From an uncultured Blautia sp. (GTDB taxonomy: Bacteria > Bacillota > Clostridia > Lachnospirales > Lachnospiraceae): 64,000 nt of DNA. Position 1 is the first letter of the stretch. Each line of letters opens with the position of its first letter. The position numbers were made by a program, and so were the translations under genes. This document shows, piece by piece, positions 33,698 through 42,459 of this stretch. The notes below the pieces were generated by a model that searched no databases, was not told the origin of the DNA, and saw only the letters and a program-made list of their open reading frames with translations. Location of the stretch: assembly GCF_934371575.1 (NCBI RefSeq), contig NZ_CAKRNY010000009.1, forward strand, positions 31,460 through 95,459. Reading direction: 5' to 3'.

Positions 33698-35578
33698 ATG
33701 CAATCTACAAAATGGACCATGCGCAATGCGCTTTTGTTATGTTGCATCTGCAGTGTGGTACTTGCTCTTTGTCTGCAAACCTTTCTTTTTCATCAAAGTC
33801 TGAGACGGCAGATTCGTGTGGAGAGTATTTCGGACCACGAGATATCGCTCAATAAAATGCAGACGGATATCAGTTCCTTTGTACATAACATCAGAAGCGA
33901 AATGCTGACCATATACAGTGAATCTGATCTGGTAACAGGACTTCGGGCAGCGGTGCTCAACGGCACCTCCCTGAAAGATTATTACTGGAGAAGCTGGTAT
34001 TTTGCCCGGAAAAGATTTTCCAAGGATGACCAGCTTCTGGCCATGTATCTTTACGATACCCAGGACAATCTGGTAAGTGCATATCGCTACAATGCCGTTA
34101 ATTTTCCAAGAAATCTGTATCAGACGGACTACGATTCCAACGCAGAGCGTATTTACGATTACGTCCACAGTGACCGGACTGATCTCATGATATCCGGCTA
34201 TTACAATCCAGATGCAAAAAAAGACATCGTCCGCTTTGTTCTGAAGCTTCACAATTATGATGAGGAAAGAACCAGTATTGGTTATCTGGTCTGTGACATT
34301 AACAGTGCAGCTCTTACTACCATAATGAAAAAATATGTGGATGTAGACCAGGTATGCCTGTGGCTTCAGCCCATAGATGATCAGGTAATTGCCATGACTG
34401 GGCAGGCCTCCGATTCCCAGAAACGGATCCAGAAGCAGCTGGCCAAGGTGGTAGAGAATTACTATGATTCCGAGAAAATCCAGGAGGAATACGAAGGAAA
34501 TTATCTGATCCAGGTGCCCTTGGAAAATTATAATCTGGAATCCTTTGGCCTGGTTTCCCAGTCCTTGCTGACTGCCACACAGAAGTCCCTGATCCGTTCC
34601 CTGCTTGTGATCATGGGAGGCATGATCTGCGGATTGATAGTTTTGGTCTTTCTATTGTCCAGGTGGATGACCAAGCCAGTGGAAGAGATGAGAAACACCA
34701 TTGTAAGGATCAAAAACGGCGAGACACAGCTGCGCGTCAGTTCCGTTGGCTGGTCTGAGGAGCTGAGCCTTCTTGGAACGGAATTTAATGAAATGCTGGA
34801 CAAGATCCAGGCTATGGCAGAGGAAGAGCTTCAGCACAAAATGCTGGTGGAGCGCACCGAGTACAAAATGCTCCAGGCACAGATCAACCCGCATTTTCTT
34901 TACAATACTCTGGACACTATGAGCGGAATTGCCAATGCACAGAACTGTACACTGGTAAGCGGAATGTGCCATTCCCTGTCTGCCATTTTCCGTTACAGCC
35001 TGAACATGACAGATGAACTGTCTACCATGCAGAACGAAATGGGCCATGTGCGCAACTATCTGTATGTGATGGATGTGCGAAACGGAGCCACCATCACCTA
35101 CGATTATCAGATCGACAGCGAGACTTTGCAGGACCGGCTGCCAAGGATCTGTCTGCAGCCAGTGGTGGAAAATGCCATCAGCCATGGTCTTCGAAACACC
35201 AGGCGAAAGGACAAAAAGCTTCTCATCCGTTCGGAACACATAGGAGACAATCTGGTGGTGACCATTGCCGACAACGGAATCGGAATGGATGCACAGGCTA
35301 TGAATGAGCTTCTGGAAAAAAATGACAGAAAACGTGTGGAGAGCGGTGTTTCCATTGGAATCCTCAATGTAAATGCCCGTCTGAAAAAGATATTTGGAGA
35401 GCAGTATGGCATTCATATTGAAAGCCAGGCAGGAGAGGGAACCACAGTAATCATTACCGTTCCTGCGATCATGGAGAAAAATGAAAACGCAGAACAGGAA
35501 AATGCGGAGAATCTAAAAGCAGAAGCGAGGAAGGCAGCACAGGCGGAGAAGCTGCAAAAAGGGGGAGGATCACAGTGA
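33698..35578 (+). CDS. YesM-type sensor histidine kinase
   Basis: A 626-residue kinase. Transmembrane helices at about residues 11-30 and 301-320 enclose a large extracellular Cache-like sensor. HAMP covers about 321-375. The His_kinase domain has QINPHFLYNTLDTM with H399, followed by an ATPase domain (VVENAISHGL, IADNGIGM, GVSIGILNVNARLK). The C-terminal 40 residues are Ala/Glu/Lys-rich. This class pairs with YesN-type AraC response regulators and controls carbohydrate uptake genes. It overlaps the regulator gene by 4 bases. The likely target is the ABC importer that follows. Confidence 0.9.
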   Translation: MQSTKWTMRNALLLCCICSVVLALCLQTFLFHQSLRRQIRVESISDHEISLNKMQTDISSFVHNIRSEMLTIYSESDLVTGLRAAVLNGTSLKDYYWRSWYFARKRFSKDDQLLAMYLYDTQDNLVSAYRYNAVNFPRNLYQTDYDSNAERIYDYVHSDRTDLMISGYYNPDAKKDIVRFVLKLHNYDEERTSIGYLVCDINSAALTTIMKKYVDVDQVCLWLQPIDDQVIAMTGQASDSQKRIQKQLAKVVENYYDSEKIQEEYEGNYLIQVPLENYNLESFGLVSQSLLTATQKSLIRSLLVIMGGMICGLIVLVFLLSRWMTKPVEEMRNTIVRIKNGETQLRVSSVGWSEELSLLGTEFNEMLDKIQAMAEEELQHKMLVERTEYKMLQAQINPHFLYNTLDTMSGIANAQNCTLVSGMCHSLSAIFRYSLNMTDELSTMQNEMGHVRNYLYVMDVRNGATITYDYQIDSETLQDRLPRICLQPVVENAISHGLRNTRRKDKKLLIRSEHIGDNLVVTIADNGIGMDAQAMNELLEKNDRKRVESGVSIGILNVNARLKKIFGEQYGIHIESQAGEGTTVIITVPAIMEKNENAEQENAENLKAEARKAAQAEKLQKGGGSQ

Positions 35579-37260
35579 AAAACGTGAAATATAAAGTGCT
35601 GGCAGCAGATGATGAATACTGGAGCCGGGAAAATATACGGAATCTGATTTCCTGGGATGAATATTCTTTTGAATTTCTGGAACCAGCCTGTGACGGAGAA
35701 GAGGTGCTGGAGCGGATTCCAGAGGAGAAGCCGGATATCATTCTGACGGATATCAACATGCCATTTTTAAGCGGCCTTGAGCTTTTGCAGAAGCTTCAGA
35801 CAGAATACCCACAGATCATTACCATTGCAGTAAGCGGATACGACGATTTCGAAAAAGTAAAAGGGGTATTTACTTCCGGAGGCCTTGATTATCTTCTGAA
35901 GCCCGTGGGAAAAGAAGAACTGATCCAGGTGTTGAAAAAAGCTCTGGATGTTCTGGAAGAGCGGGAGAATGGCAGAAAGCAGGATGAGGATAATCTGCTG
36001 CAGGAATATAAAATGTCTTCTTTTCTGGAAGACAGCGAGTATTCTGCACTGCTTTCAGGCAAGCTGTACGGTCATTCCATGAGTCAGCCTCATGTTTCCA
36101 GTACAGCAACCTTTTCTGAGGTATCCATTCTCATGGTGAAGTTCTATAACATTGCACAGATCGGGGAGCATTATGACCATGACAGTCTTCAGATGTCATG
36201 GAGCATTAAGTCAAAGCTTCGAGAACTGATGGAAAATGTGAATAATGTTATAATTTTTAACAACAGCAGCAAGATGAGTGAGTTTTTGGTCATTGGAATG
36301 GTAGATGCCAGGGGAATGAACAGACTGGCAGAGAGTATTCAGAAGGAATTTCCGGAAGAAGCATATGGACCGCTGTCTATTGTGATCCACCAGCAGACCA
36401 GTTCCCTGGATGATATCGGAACTGTTTACCGGGAAATGATTTCTACGCTGGTGACGCGCCCATTTAGAAGAAAGCGTTGTGTCCTTTTTTGCCCCACAGG
36501 GGAAGGAAAAGGAGTGAACCTGTCGGAGAACAGAGATGCTTCCGGGCTGATTTTTTCATCAGGAAAAGGTTCAGAATCAGGGAAGGTCCCCACTCTTGGG
36601 ATTGACAAGGAGCTTGTCCGTCTGCTTCACGCCGGTCAGAAATCTGATGTGGAAAAGCTGATCTTTGGAACCTGTGATTTCCGGCACTGTGATGACGGCA
36701 GATGGTCGTTCCTGGATGTGAAGCAGTATGTGGGAAGGATCACCGGGATTTTGTACAGCTATGTACGGGAAAAGCAGCCGGAGTTTATGGCATTGGCAGA
36801 AGAGTCCATGGATAACATGGATTACTATATGAAAAATCTGGATGCTACTTCCATGCTGGCCTCTTTGCAGATCCTGATTGATGGACTGTGGAGCACCAGG
36901 ACAGATGGAAATTCAGATTCTGCCGGCAGTCAGGTGGCGCAGATCCGCCAGTACATAGAGAAAGCCTACCATGAGAATATTACACTAACCTCACTGGCGG
37001 AAGAGTATCATATGGATGCCAGTTATCTTTCCCGTGTGTTTAGCCAGACATATGGGGAGACCATCATTACCTACCTGACCAGGATCCGTATGGAACAGGC
37101 CATGGAGCTGATGAAGGATGAGGAAAAGAAGCTGGAGACCATTTCTTTCCTGGTAGGGTATGATGACTATAATTATTTCAGCAGGGTGTTCCGTAAGAAG
37201 GTGGGGATGAGTCCCAGGGATTACCGGAGCAAGATGGCAGAAAAGCAGGAGAAATTGTAA
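35575..37260 (+). CDS. YesN-type response regulator (REC + AraC HTH)
   Basis: A 561-residue regulator. The receiver domain has ADDEYW at residues 11-16 and phospho-acceptor D59 in ILTDINMP, with the Lys in LLKPVGKEEL. A linker of about 300 residues leads to an AraC HTH pair (ITLTSLAEEYHMDASYLSRVF and FLVGYDDYNYFSRVFRKKVG). The start GTG 35575 is inside the kinase gene's stop. A long hairpin lies 85 bases after its stop codon. Confidence 0.9.
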   Translation: MKNVKYKVLAADDEYWSRENIRNLISWDEYSFEFLEPACDGEEVLERIPEEKPDIILTDINMPFLSGLELLQKLQTEYPQIITIAVSGYDDFEKVKGVFTSGGLDYLLKPVGKEELIQVLKKALDVLEERENGRKQDEDNLLQEYKMSSFLEDSEYSALLSGKLYGHSMSQPHVSSTATFSEVSILMVKFYNIAQIGEHYDHDSLQMSWSIKSKLRELMENVNNVIIFNNSSKMSEFLVIGMVDARGMNRLAESIQKEFPEEAYGPLSIVIHQQTSSLDDIGTVYREMISTLVTRPFRRKRCVLFCPTGEGKGVNLSENRDASGLIFSSGKGSESGKVPTLGIDKELVRLLHAGQKSDVEKLIFGTCDFRHCDDGRWSFLDVKQYVGRITGILYSYVREKQPEFMALAEESMDNMDYYMKNLDATSMLASLQILIDGLWSTRTDGNSDSAGSQVAQIRQYIEKAYHENITLTSLAEEYHMDASYLSRVFSQTYGETIITYLTRIRMEQAMELMKDEEKKLETISFLVGYDDYNYFSRVFRKKVGMSPRDYRSKMAEKQEKL

Positions 37261-37344
37261 TTGGACAGATTTGTAGTACAAATTTGTTCAGAAAAATCCA
37301 GTCAAAAAAGTACAAGAAACTATTCAAATATGTCCTAACCAAAT

Positions 37345-37413
37345 AAAGCCGAAGTATGTTTTAATAAACTCACAAGGAAGCCAGAGAGCGTAAAACATAC
37401 TTCGGCTTTTCAA
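37345..37413 (+). terminator. 19-bp perfect hairpin before the ribose-type importer
   Basis: AAAGCCGAAGTATGTTTTA (37345-37363) pairs base-for-base with TAAAACATACTTCGGCTTT (37391-37409), then TTC. The loop is 27 bases. It probably ends the yesMN transcript, but the perfect length suggests an additional regulatory or mRNA-stability role for the following operon. Confidence 0.65.
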
Positions 37414-37444
37414 AAAACAATTATTTCAAGGAGGGTTTTTCAAA

Positions 37445-38581
37445 ATGAGAAAAGGAATGAAAAAATTTGTTGCTCTTGCAGCAACAGCCGCAATGGTTGG
37501 TTCTTTACCGATCAGCGCAGTAACCACTTACGCAGCAGACGACATTACAATCGGTGTTTCTATCTGGAGTTCCACAGACGTACTTGGAAGCCAGTGTAAG
37601 AAAATTATTGATAAAGCAGCAGATGCTCTTGGCGTAAACGTAATGTACGTTGACCAGGGACATGTATCCGAGCAGGTTACCGCTTCTGTTGAGCAGCTTT
37701 GTGCAGCAGGATGCGACGGTATCGTAATCTGTAACTCTGCAGACTCTGAGATGACATCTGCAATCCAGACCTGTGATGCAAACCAGGTTTATCTGACACA
37801 GTTCTTCCGTATTATCTCTGAAGAGAACAGCCCGGAGGTTTATCAGACAGCATGCAACTCCCAGTATTATCTTGGCGCAGTTCATGAAGACGAGGTTACA
37901 AACGGATATACACTTGTAAATCTGCTTCTTGAGAACGGTGACAGAAACATTGGCCTTGAAGCATGGACCGTTGGTGATGCTACCTTCCAGCAGAGATGGG
38001 CTGGTTACAAACAGGCAATAGAAGAGTGGAACGAGGCAAACCCAGATGATCAGGCAACTATGACAGAGCCTGTATATGCAAATACATCTTCCGAAGAAGG
38101 TGCAGCAGCCCTTTCCCTTTACAACTCCAATCCTGATATGGACGCCCTGATCGTTGCAGGTGGCGGCGGTGATCCGCTTGTTGGTTCTATCGGTGCTCTG
38201 GCAAACGAAGGACTTACCGGTAAGATTGATGTTGTTTCCACAGACTTCCTGGATGACCTGAAAGAGCAGCTGGAATCCGGCGGTATGTTTGCTGAGTCAG
38301 GCGGACATTTCTGTGACCCGTTATTCGCATTCTTAATCACCTACAATGCAGTAAAAGGCAACTATACAAAAGAAGCAGGCACATTCGGATATGAGATCGA
38401 GTTCCCATACCTGTATGTATCTTCTCCAGATGACTATGCAAACTATCAGCAGTACTTTGTAGATGACGATCCATACACAGACGAAGAGATCGTTGAGATG
38501 GCAGATTACAGCTTTGATGATCTGAACAAAGCAGCTACCTCACTTTCCATCGAGGATGTACTTTCCCGTCACAGCAATTAA
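37445..38581 (+). CDS. Ribose-type sugar ABC substrate-binding protein
   Basis: A 378-residue periplasmic-binding protein of the type I (RbsB/sugar-binding) fold. A signal peptide ends near TYAAD. There is no lipobox Cys, unusual for a Gram-positive binding protein, so the mature protein may be released or held by its partners. The binding fold shows ITIGVSIWSSTDVLGSQ, AAGCDGIVICNSADSE and DALIVAGGGGDPL. AAGGAGGGTTTTTCAAA precedes ATG 37445. Likely highly expressed: codon use is strongly biased to the preferred set compared with neighbours. Substrate unknown. Confidence 0.85.
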   Translation: MRKGMKKFVALAATAAMVGSLPISAVTTYAADDITIGVSIWSSTDVLGSQCKKIIDKAADALGVNVMYVDQGHVSEQVTASVEQLCAAGCDGIVICNSADSEMTSAIQTCDANQVYLTQFFRIISEENSPEVYQTACNSQYYLGAVHEDEVTNGYTLVNLLLENGDRNIGLEAWTVGDATFQQRWAGYKQAIEEWNEANPDDQATMTEPVYANTSSEEGAAALSLYNSNPDMDALIVAGGGGDPLVGSIGALANEGLTGKIDVVSTDFLDDLKEQLESGGMFAESGGHFCDPLFAFLITYNAVKGNYTKEAGTFGYEIEFPYLYVSSPDDYANYQQYFVDDDPYTDEEIVEMADYSFDDLNKAATSLSIEDVLSRHSN

Positions 38582-38605
38582 TGCATTTTGTTTTCAGAAA
38601 AAATC

Positions 38606-38630
38606 ACTGCCCCAGGTATCCTGGGGCAGT
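38606..38630. other. Strong hairpin after the binding-protein gene
   Basis: ACTGCCCCAGG and CCTGGGGCAGT form a perfect 11-bp stem with a 3-base loop, with no U-run on the plus strand. It probably protects the upstream mRNA from 3' decay. Confidence 0.75.
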
Positions 38631-38683
38631 GTATAAAAAATTGCAGTCCGGTTATGGAATGCAGTTTGGAAGATTTTATTGGC

Positions 38684-38741
38684 GCCCGCCCAAAGCAAGA
38701 GGCCAAACAAAGCCGATGTTGGTCCCCTGCTTTAGGCGGGC
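38684..38741. other. Second intergenic stem-loop
   Basis: GCCCGCCCAAAGCA (38684-38697) pairs with TGCTTTAGGCGGGC (38728-38741) except for one mismatch, with a 30-base loop containing further pairing. It ends 25 bases before ATG 38767. Confidence 0.7.
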
Positions 38742-38766
38742 GAAGAAATGGATAAGGAGAATGGTT

Positions 38767-39705
38767 ATGAAAAAACTCAAACAAAGCCAGTATTATGGAA
38801 TCGGGCTCCTGGTACTTATGCTCGTGCTTTTCTGGGCAGTGTTTAAAGTACTTGCTCCTGCCACATTCGGTTCCCCTGACAAGCTGGCCACCTACATGAA
38901 ATCAGCACTGATCTATGCAGTAGGCGGCTGTGGACTTTACTTCATCTGCGTAATGGGACCTTTTGATATGAGTGTTGGTGCCAATATCGTGCTTTCATCC
39001 ATTATCGCCTGCAACGCAAGTGAAAGATTCGGCTATCTTGGCCTTATCATTGCCCCGCTGATCTGTGGTACCATCATTGGCCTGATCAACGGAATCGTAT
39101 ACATCAAGCTGCACATTTCCTCATTGATCGTAACCTGTGCCCTGTCTCTTATTTATGAGGCACTTAGTGTATACGCCACAAACGGAAAGAACGTAATTCT
39201 TTCCACAGATTACAGAGCATTTGGAGATTATCCGGTGAACCTGATCCTGGCCCTGATCGCATATCTTCTCTGTGCATTTATTTTGAAATACACCAAGATT
39301 GGTACCTATACATACGCAATCGGAAGTAACGAAGTAGTTGCCAAAAACATGGGTGTAAATGTTTCAAAATATAAGATCGTGGCATTTACCCTTGCTGGAT
39401 TTTTCTTCGGACTTCAGGCAATTTTGACCATCAGCTTTGGTACTTCCATGACATCCGCTTCCAACCTTTCCTCTATGAGCCGTAACTTTACCCCTCTGAT
39501 GGGAACCTTCTTCGGACTGGCGTTTAAGAAATACGGACATCCGGTTATTGCTATTGTGATTGGTGAAATGATCATTCAGCTGATGTTCAACGGATTCGTT
39601 GCACTTGGTGCGCCGACCACTATCCAGAACGTGGTAACCGGTGCAGCCCTGCTGATCATTGTTGCACTGACAACCAAGCCGGTTAAAGGTCTTGTAGTGA
39701 AATAA
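38767..39705 (+). CDS. Ribose-type ABC transporter permease
   Basis: A 312-residue BPD_transp_2 (RbsC/MglC-like) permease with about 8-10 membrane helices. The frame is open from 38581, but that would translate two hairpins; ATG 38767 lies 6 bases after AAGGAGA and starts the hydrophobic region. Typical segments include MGPFDMSVGANIVLSSIIAC and VTCALSLIYEALSVYATNG. A second, different permease lies after the ATPase, so the channel is heterodimeric. Confidence 0.88.
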   Translation: MKKLKQSQYYGIGLLVLMLVLFWAVFKVLAPATFGSPDKLATYMKSALIYAVGGCGLYFICVMGPFDMSVGANIVLSSIIACNASERFGYLGLIIAPLICGTIIGLINGIVYIKLHISSLIVTCALSLIYEALSVYATNGKNVILSTDYRAFGDYPVNLILALIAYLLCAFILKYTKIGTYTYAIGSNEVVAKNMGVNVSKYKIVAFTLAGFFFGLQAILTISFGTSMTSASNLSSMSRNFTPLMGTFFGLAFKKYGHPVIAIVIGEMIIQLMFNGFVALGAPTTIQNVVTGAALLIIVALTTKPVKGLVVK

Positions 39706-39716
39706 GGAGAACGATT

Positions 39717-41213
39717 ATGGGTGAAGTATTATTAAAAGCAGAAAAAATCGACAAACATTTTGGAATCACACACGCCCTGGATCATGTTTCCTTTACCTTT
39801 GAAAAAGGCGAGATCCACGCGCTGATCGGTGAAAATGGTTCCGGTAAATCCACACTGACCTCCTGTCTGACCGGTATTTACCAGAAAGACTCCGGTAAAT
39901 TTGTCCTGGATGGAAAAGAGATCACAGCTACTAACCAGGTAGAGGCAAATCATCAGGGTGTGGCAATTATCGTACAGGAGATCGGAACACTTTCCGGTCT
40001 GACGGTTGCAGAGAACATTTTCCTTGGAAACGAGGACATGTTTACCAACCATGGCATCAAAAATGCAGCAGCCATGAATAAAAAAGCCCAGGAATATCTG
40101 GACAGCTATGGGTTTAACTATATTGACGCTACCAAGGTGATTGACGATTACAACTTCGAGGACCGTAAGCTGGTAGAAATCGTAAAAGCAACTTATTTTA
40201 ACCCGAAGGTGCTGGTTGTAGATGAGACCACAACCGCTCTTGGACAGAAAGGCTGTGAGGAACTTTTCAAGGTAATGCATAAGGTTCGTGATACTGGAAA
40301 CTGCGTCATCTTTATTTCCCATGATCTGGAGGAGGTAATCGAGCAGTCTGACAGTATCAGTGTTCTTCGTGACGGCGTAAAGATTGGAACCATTTCCAAA
40401 GAGGAGGCAACTCCGGACCGTCTGAAAGCCCTTATGGTTGGCCGTGAGATCGGGGATAATTATTACCGTACCGATTACGGAGAAGAGGTTTCCAAAGAAG
40501 TGGTTCTTTCCGCAAAGAATGTGACGGTAAAAGGTCAGATCGAGAATCTGAACCTGGAACTTCACAAGGGCGAGATCCTTGGTATCGGCGGACTTTCGGA
40601 GTGTGGTATGCATGAGGTAGGAAAAGCATTGTTTGGTGCTTCTTACTATCGTGAGGGAACGGTAACACTTGGAGACGGAACTCTGATCAATTCCATTCCG
40701 GATGCCATCAAACACAGCATTGCTTATGCATCCAAAGACCGTGACAATGAGTCTCTGGTCATCAACGATACCATTGGTGCAAATATCTGTCTGCCTTCCC
40801 TGGAAGACCTGAAATCACATGGATTCCTCAGGGCAAAGAGCATGAAAGAATTTGCAAATAAATATGCGAAACAGATGAGTACAAAGATGACAGGTGTTGA
40901 CCAGTTCGTATCTGCTCTTTCCGGTGGAAATAAGCAGAAGGTTGTACTTGCCCGCTGGGTTGGAAAGGATTCTGACCTGATCATTCTGGATTCCCCTACC
41001 CGTGGTATTGATGTCAAAGTAAAAGCAGATATCTACGCCATGATGGACGATATGAGAAAACGAGGAAAATCCATTATCATGATTTCTGAGGAGATCATGG
41101 AGCTTCTTGGTATGGCTGACCGTATCCTGATCATGAAGGACGGCAAGATCAACGGTGAATTCCTTCGCTCTCCGGATCTGAAAGATACAGATCTGATTGA
41201 CAATATGATTTAA
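39717..41213 (+). CDS. Ribose-type ABC transporter ATPase (tandem domains)
   Basis: A 498-residue ATPase of the RbsA/MglA type with two ABC domains. Domain 1 has GENGSGKST (Walker A) and VLVVDETTT. Domain 2 has a degenerate Walker A (GGLSECGMHEV) but a good signature (LSGGNKQKVVLARW) and Walker B (LIILDSPTRGID). The domain 1 signature region is weak (DDYNFEDRKLVEI), so the domains appear complementary. It lies 11 bases downstream of the first permease and is followed 12 bases later by the second. Confidence 0.9.
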   Translation: MGEVLLKAEKIDKHFGITHALDHVSFTFEKGEIHALIGENGSGKSTLTSCLTGIYQKDSGKFVLDGKEITATNQVEANHQGVAIIVQEIGTLSGLTVAENIFLGNEDMFTNHGIKNAAAMNKKAQEYLDSYGFNYIDATKVIDDYNFEDRKLVEIVKATYFNPKVLVVDETTTALGQKGCEELFKVMHKVRDTGNCVIFISHDLEEVIEQSDSISVLRDGVKIGTISKEEATPDRLKALMVGREIGDNYYRTDYGEEVSKEVVLSAKNVTVKGQIENLNLELHKGEILGIGGLSECGMHEVGKALFGASYYREGTVTLGDGTLINSIPDAIKHSIAYASKDRDNESLVINDTIGANICLPSLEDLKSHGFLRAKSMKEFANKYAKQMSTKMTGVDQFVSALSGGNKQKVVLARWVGKDSDLIILDSPTRGIDVKVKADIYAMMDDMRKRGKSIIMISEEIMELLGMADRILIMKDGKINGEFLRSPDLKDTDLIDNMI

Positions 41214-41225
41214 GGGGGTAGAAAA

Positions 41226-42185
41226 ATGGATACAGCAAAAAAATCACCTGATAAAGTACCATTTCTGGAACGTCCTATTGTGCGTACGATCCTTCCAATC
41301 GCAGGTTTTGTGCTCATCTGCGTGTTGTTTGAAATTCTTACAAATGGAAGATTATTCCAGCCGAAGAATATTTCCCTTCTGCTGAGTCAGTCTTATATGC
41401 TTCTGATTTCTTCCATTGGTGTGTTTATGGTCATGACCATGGGCGGCCTGGATTTTTCCCAGGGCTCTATGTTGGGCGTGGCTTCCATCGTAGTCTGCTA
41501 TCTGTCCCATTACAATATGGTGCTGGCAGCAATTGGCGGAGTGGTAACCGGCGGTCTCATCGGACTTATGAACGGTTATTTCAATGTTAAGAGAAAAATT
41601 ACAAGTTTTATTGTTACCATCTGCAGCATGTACCTTTTCCGTGGTGTTTGTGCATATGCAACCACAAATTCTCCGGTTTATGCGGTAAGCGATATTTCCA
41701 AGTATAACACACTTCCATTTATGCTTACCTTTACCGTGATCATTTTTGTGGTCGCATATCTGGTATTTACATACACAGGACTTGGTTCCAGACTGAAAGC
41801 AATTGGTGCCGGGGAAACTGCTGCAAGATTTGCAGGTATCCGTGTAGAGCGTACAAAGATCCTGATCTTTGGGGCAGCAGGATGTATCACTGGACTGGCT
41901 GCTTTCGTAAATGCCATCAAAGTTGGTTCTGTTACTTCCACAGCTGGAAACCAGCTGGAAACACAGATCATGATCGCTCTGGTTCTTGGCGGAATGCCGG
42001 TTAACGGCGGTTCAAAAGTCAGATTCTACAACATTATCCTTGGTGTTATGACTTACAAGGTTCTGTCCAGCGGACTGGTTATGCTGATGATGCCTACACA
42101 GCTGCAGCAGCTGATTTTGGGAATTATTTTCCTGATCGAGGTTGCACTGTTCAGTGACAGAAAGACGGGTATGATTGTTAAGTAA
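41226..42185 (+). CDS. Ribose-type ABC transporter permease (second subunit)
   Basis: A 319-residue BPD_transp_2 permease with MTMGGLDFSQGSMLGVASIV and GGMPVNGGSKVRFYNIILG. AAGGGGGTAGAAAA precedes ATG 41226. With the first permease it forms a heterodimeric channel. The operon ends at the terminator at 42317-42370. Substrate not deduced. Confidence 0.88.
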   Translation: MDTAKKSPDKVPFLERPIVRTILPIAGFVLICVLFEILTNGRLFQPKNISLLLSQSYMLLISSIGVFMVMTMGGLDFSQGSMLGVASIVVCYLSHYNMVLAAIGGVVTGGLIGLMNGYFNVKRKITSFIVTICSMYLFRGVCAYATTNSPVYAVSDISKYNTLPFMLTFTVIIFVVAYLVFTYTGLGSRLKAIGAGETAARFAGIRVERTKILIFGAAGCITGLAAFVNAIKVGSVTSTAGNQLETQIMIALVLGGMPVNGGSKVRFYNIILGVMTYKVLSSGLVMLMMPTQLQQLILGIIFLIEVALFSDRKTGMIVK

Positions 42186-42303
42186 AAAGAGAGTGGTTTA
42201 TGCCGCTGTGCAAATTAACGAAAGCTGTACTTCGCAAAGCGTTTACTACTTAAAGCGTAAACTGTAACACGTGCGGCTGAGCTTGGAATGGGCAGTGGCT
42301 GAC

Positions 42304-42332
42304 TTTACGGAAAAGAGGTTTCATGGTATCAT
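42304..42332 (+). promoter_or_regulatory. Candidate promoter of the uvrA-like gene
   Basis: TTTACG (42304-42309) and TATCAT (42327-42332) with a 17-bp spacer. The 31-base surroundings closely resemble 49197-49227. It overlaps the left arm of the terminator, so the two signals share bases. The rest of the 42186-42459 gap contains an imperfect GCCGC/GCGGC outer stem with an inner GTTTAC/GTAAAC repeat (42203-42276) and no gene. Confidence 0.4.
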
Positions 42333-42370
42333 ATTCTGGTGTTGGATTATGATACTGTGAGACCTTTTTT
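42317..42370 (+). terminator. Terminator after the ribose-type operon
   Basis: GGTTTCA..GTATCATA pairs with TATGATAC..TGAGACC (about 15 pairs), directly followed by TTTTTT (42365-42370). Confidence 0.85.
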
Positions 42371-42459
42371 AGTTTATTTCGAAATTTATTTTTGAAGGAG
42401 CTGCTTGCTAAAATGTTTGTTGGAAAGGTTTCTTTTTATTTGCTGAGGACAGAGAGAAA

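Noticed and set aside
38581..38766. N-terminal extension of 62 codons on the first ribose-type permease
   Set aside because: It would translate two strong hairpins; ATG 38767 has a proper ribosome-binding site and starts the membrane domain.
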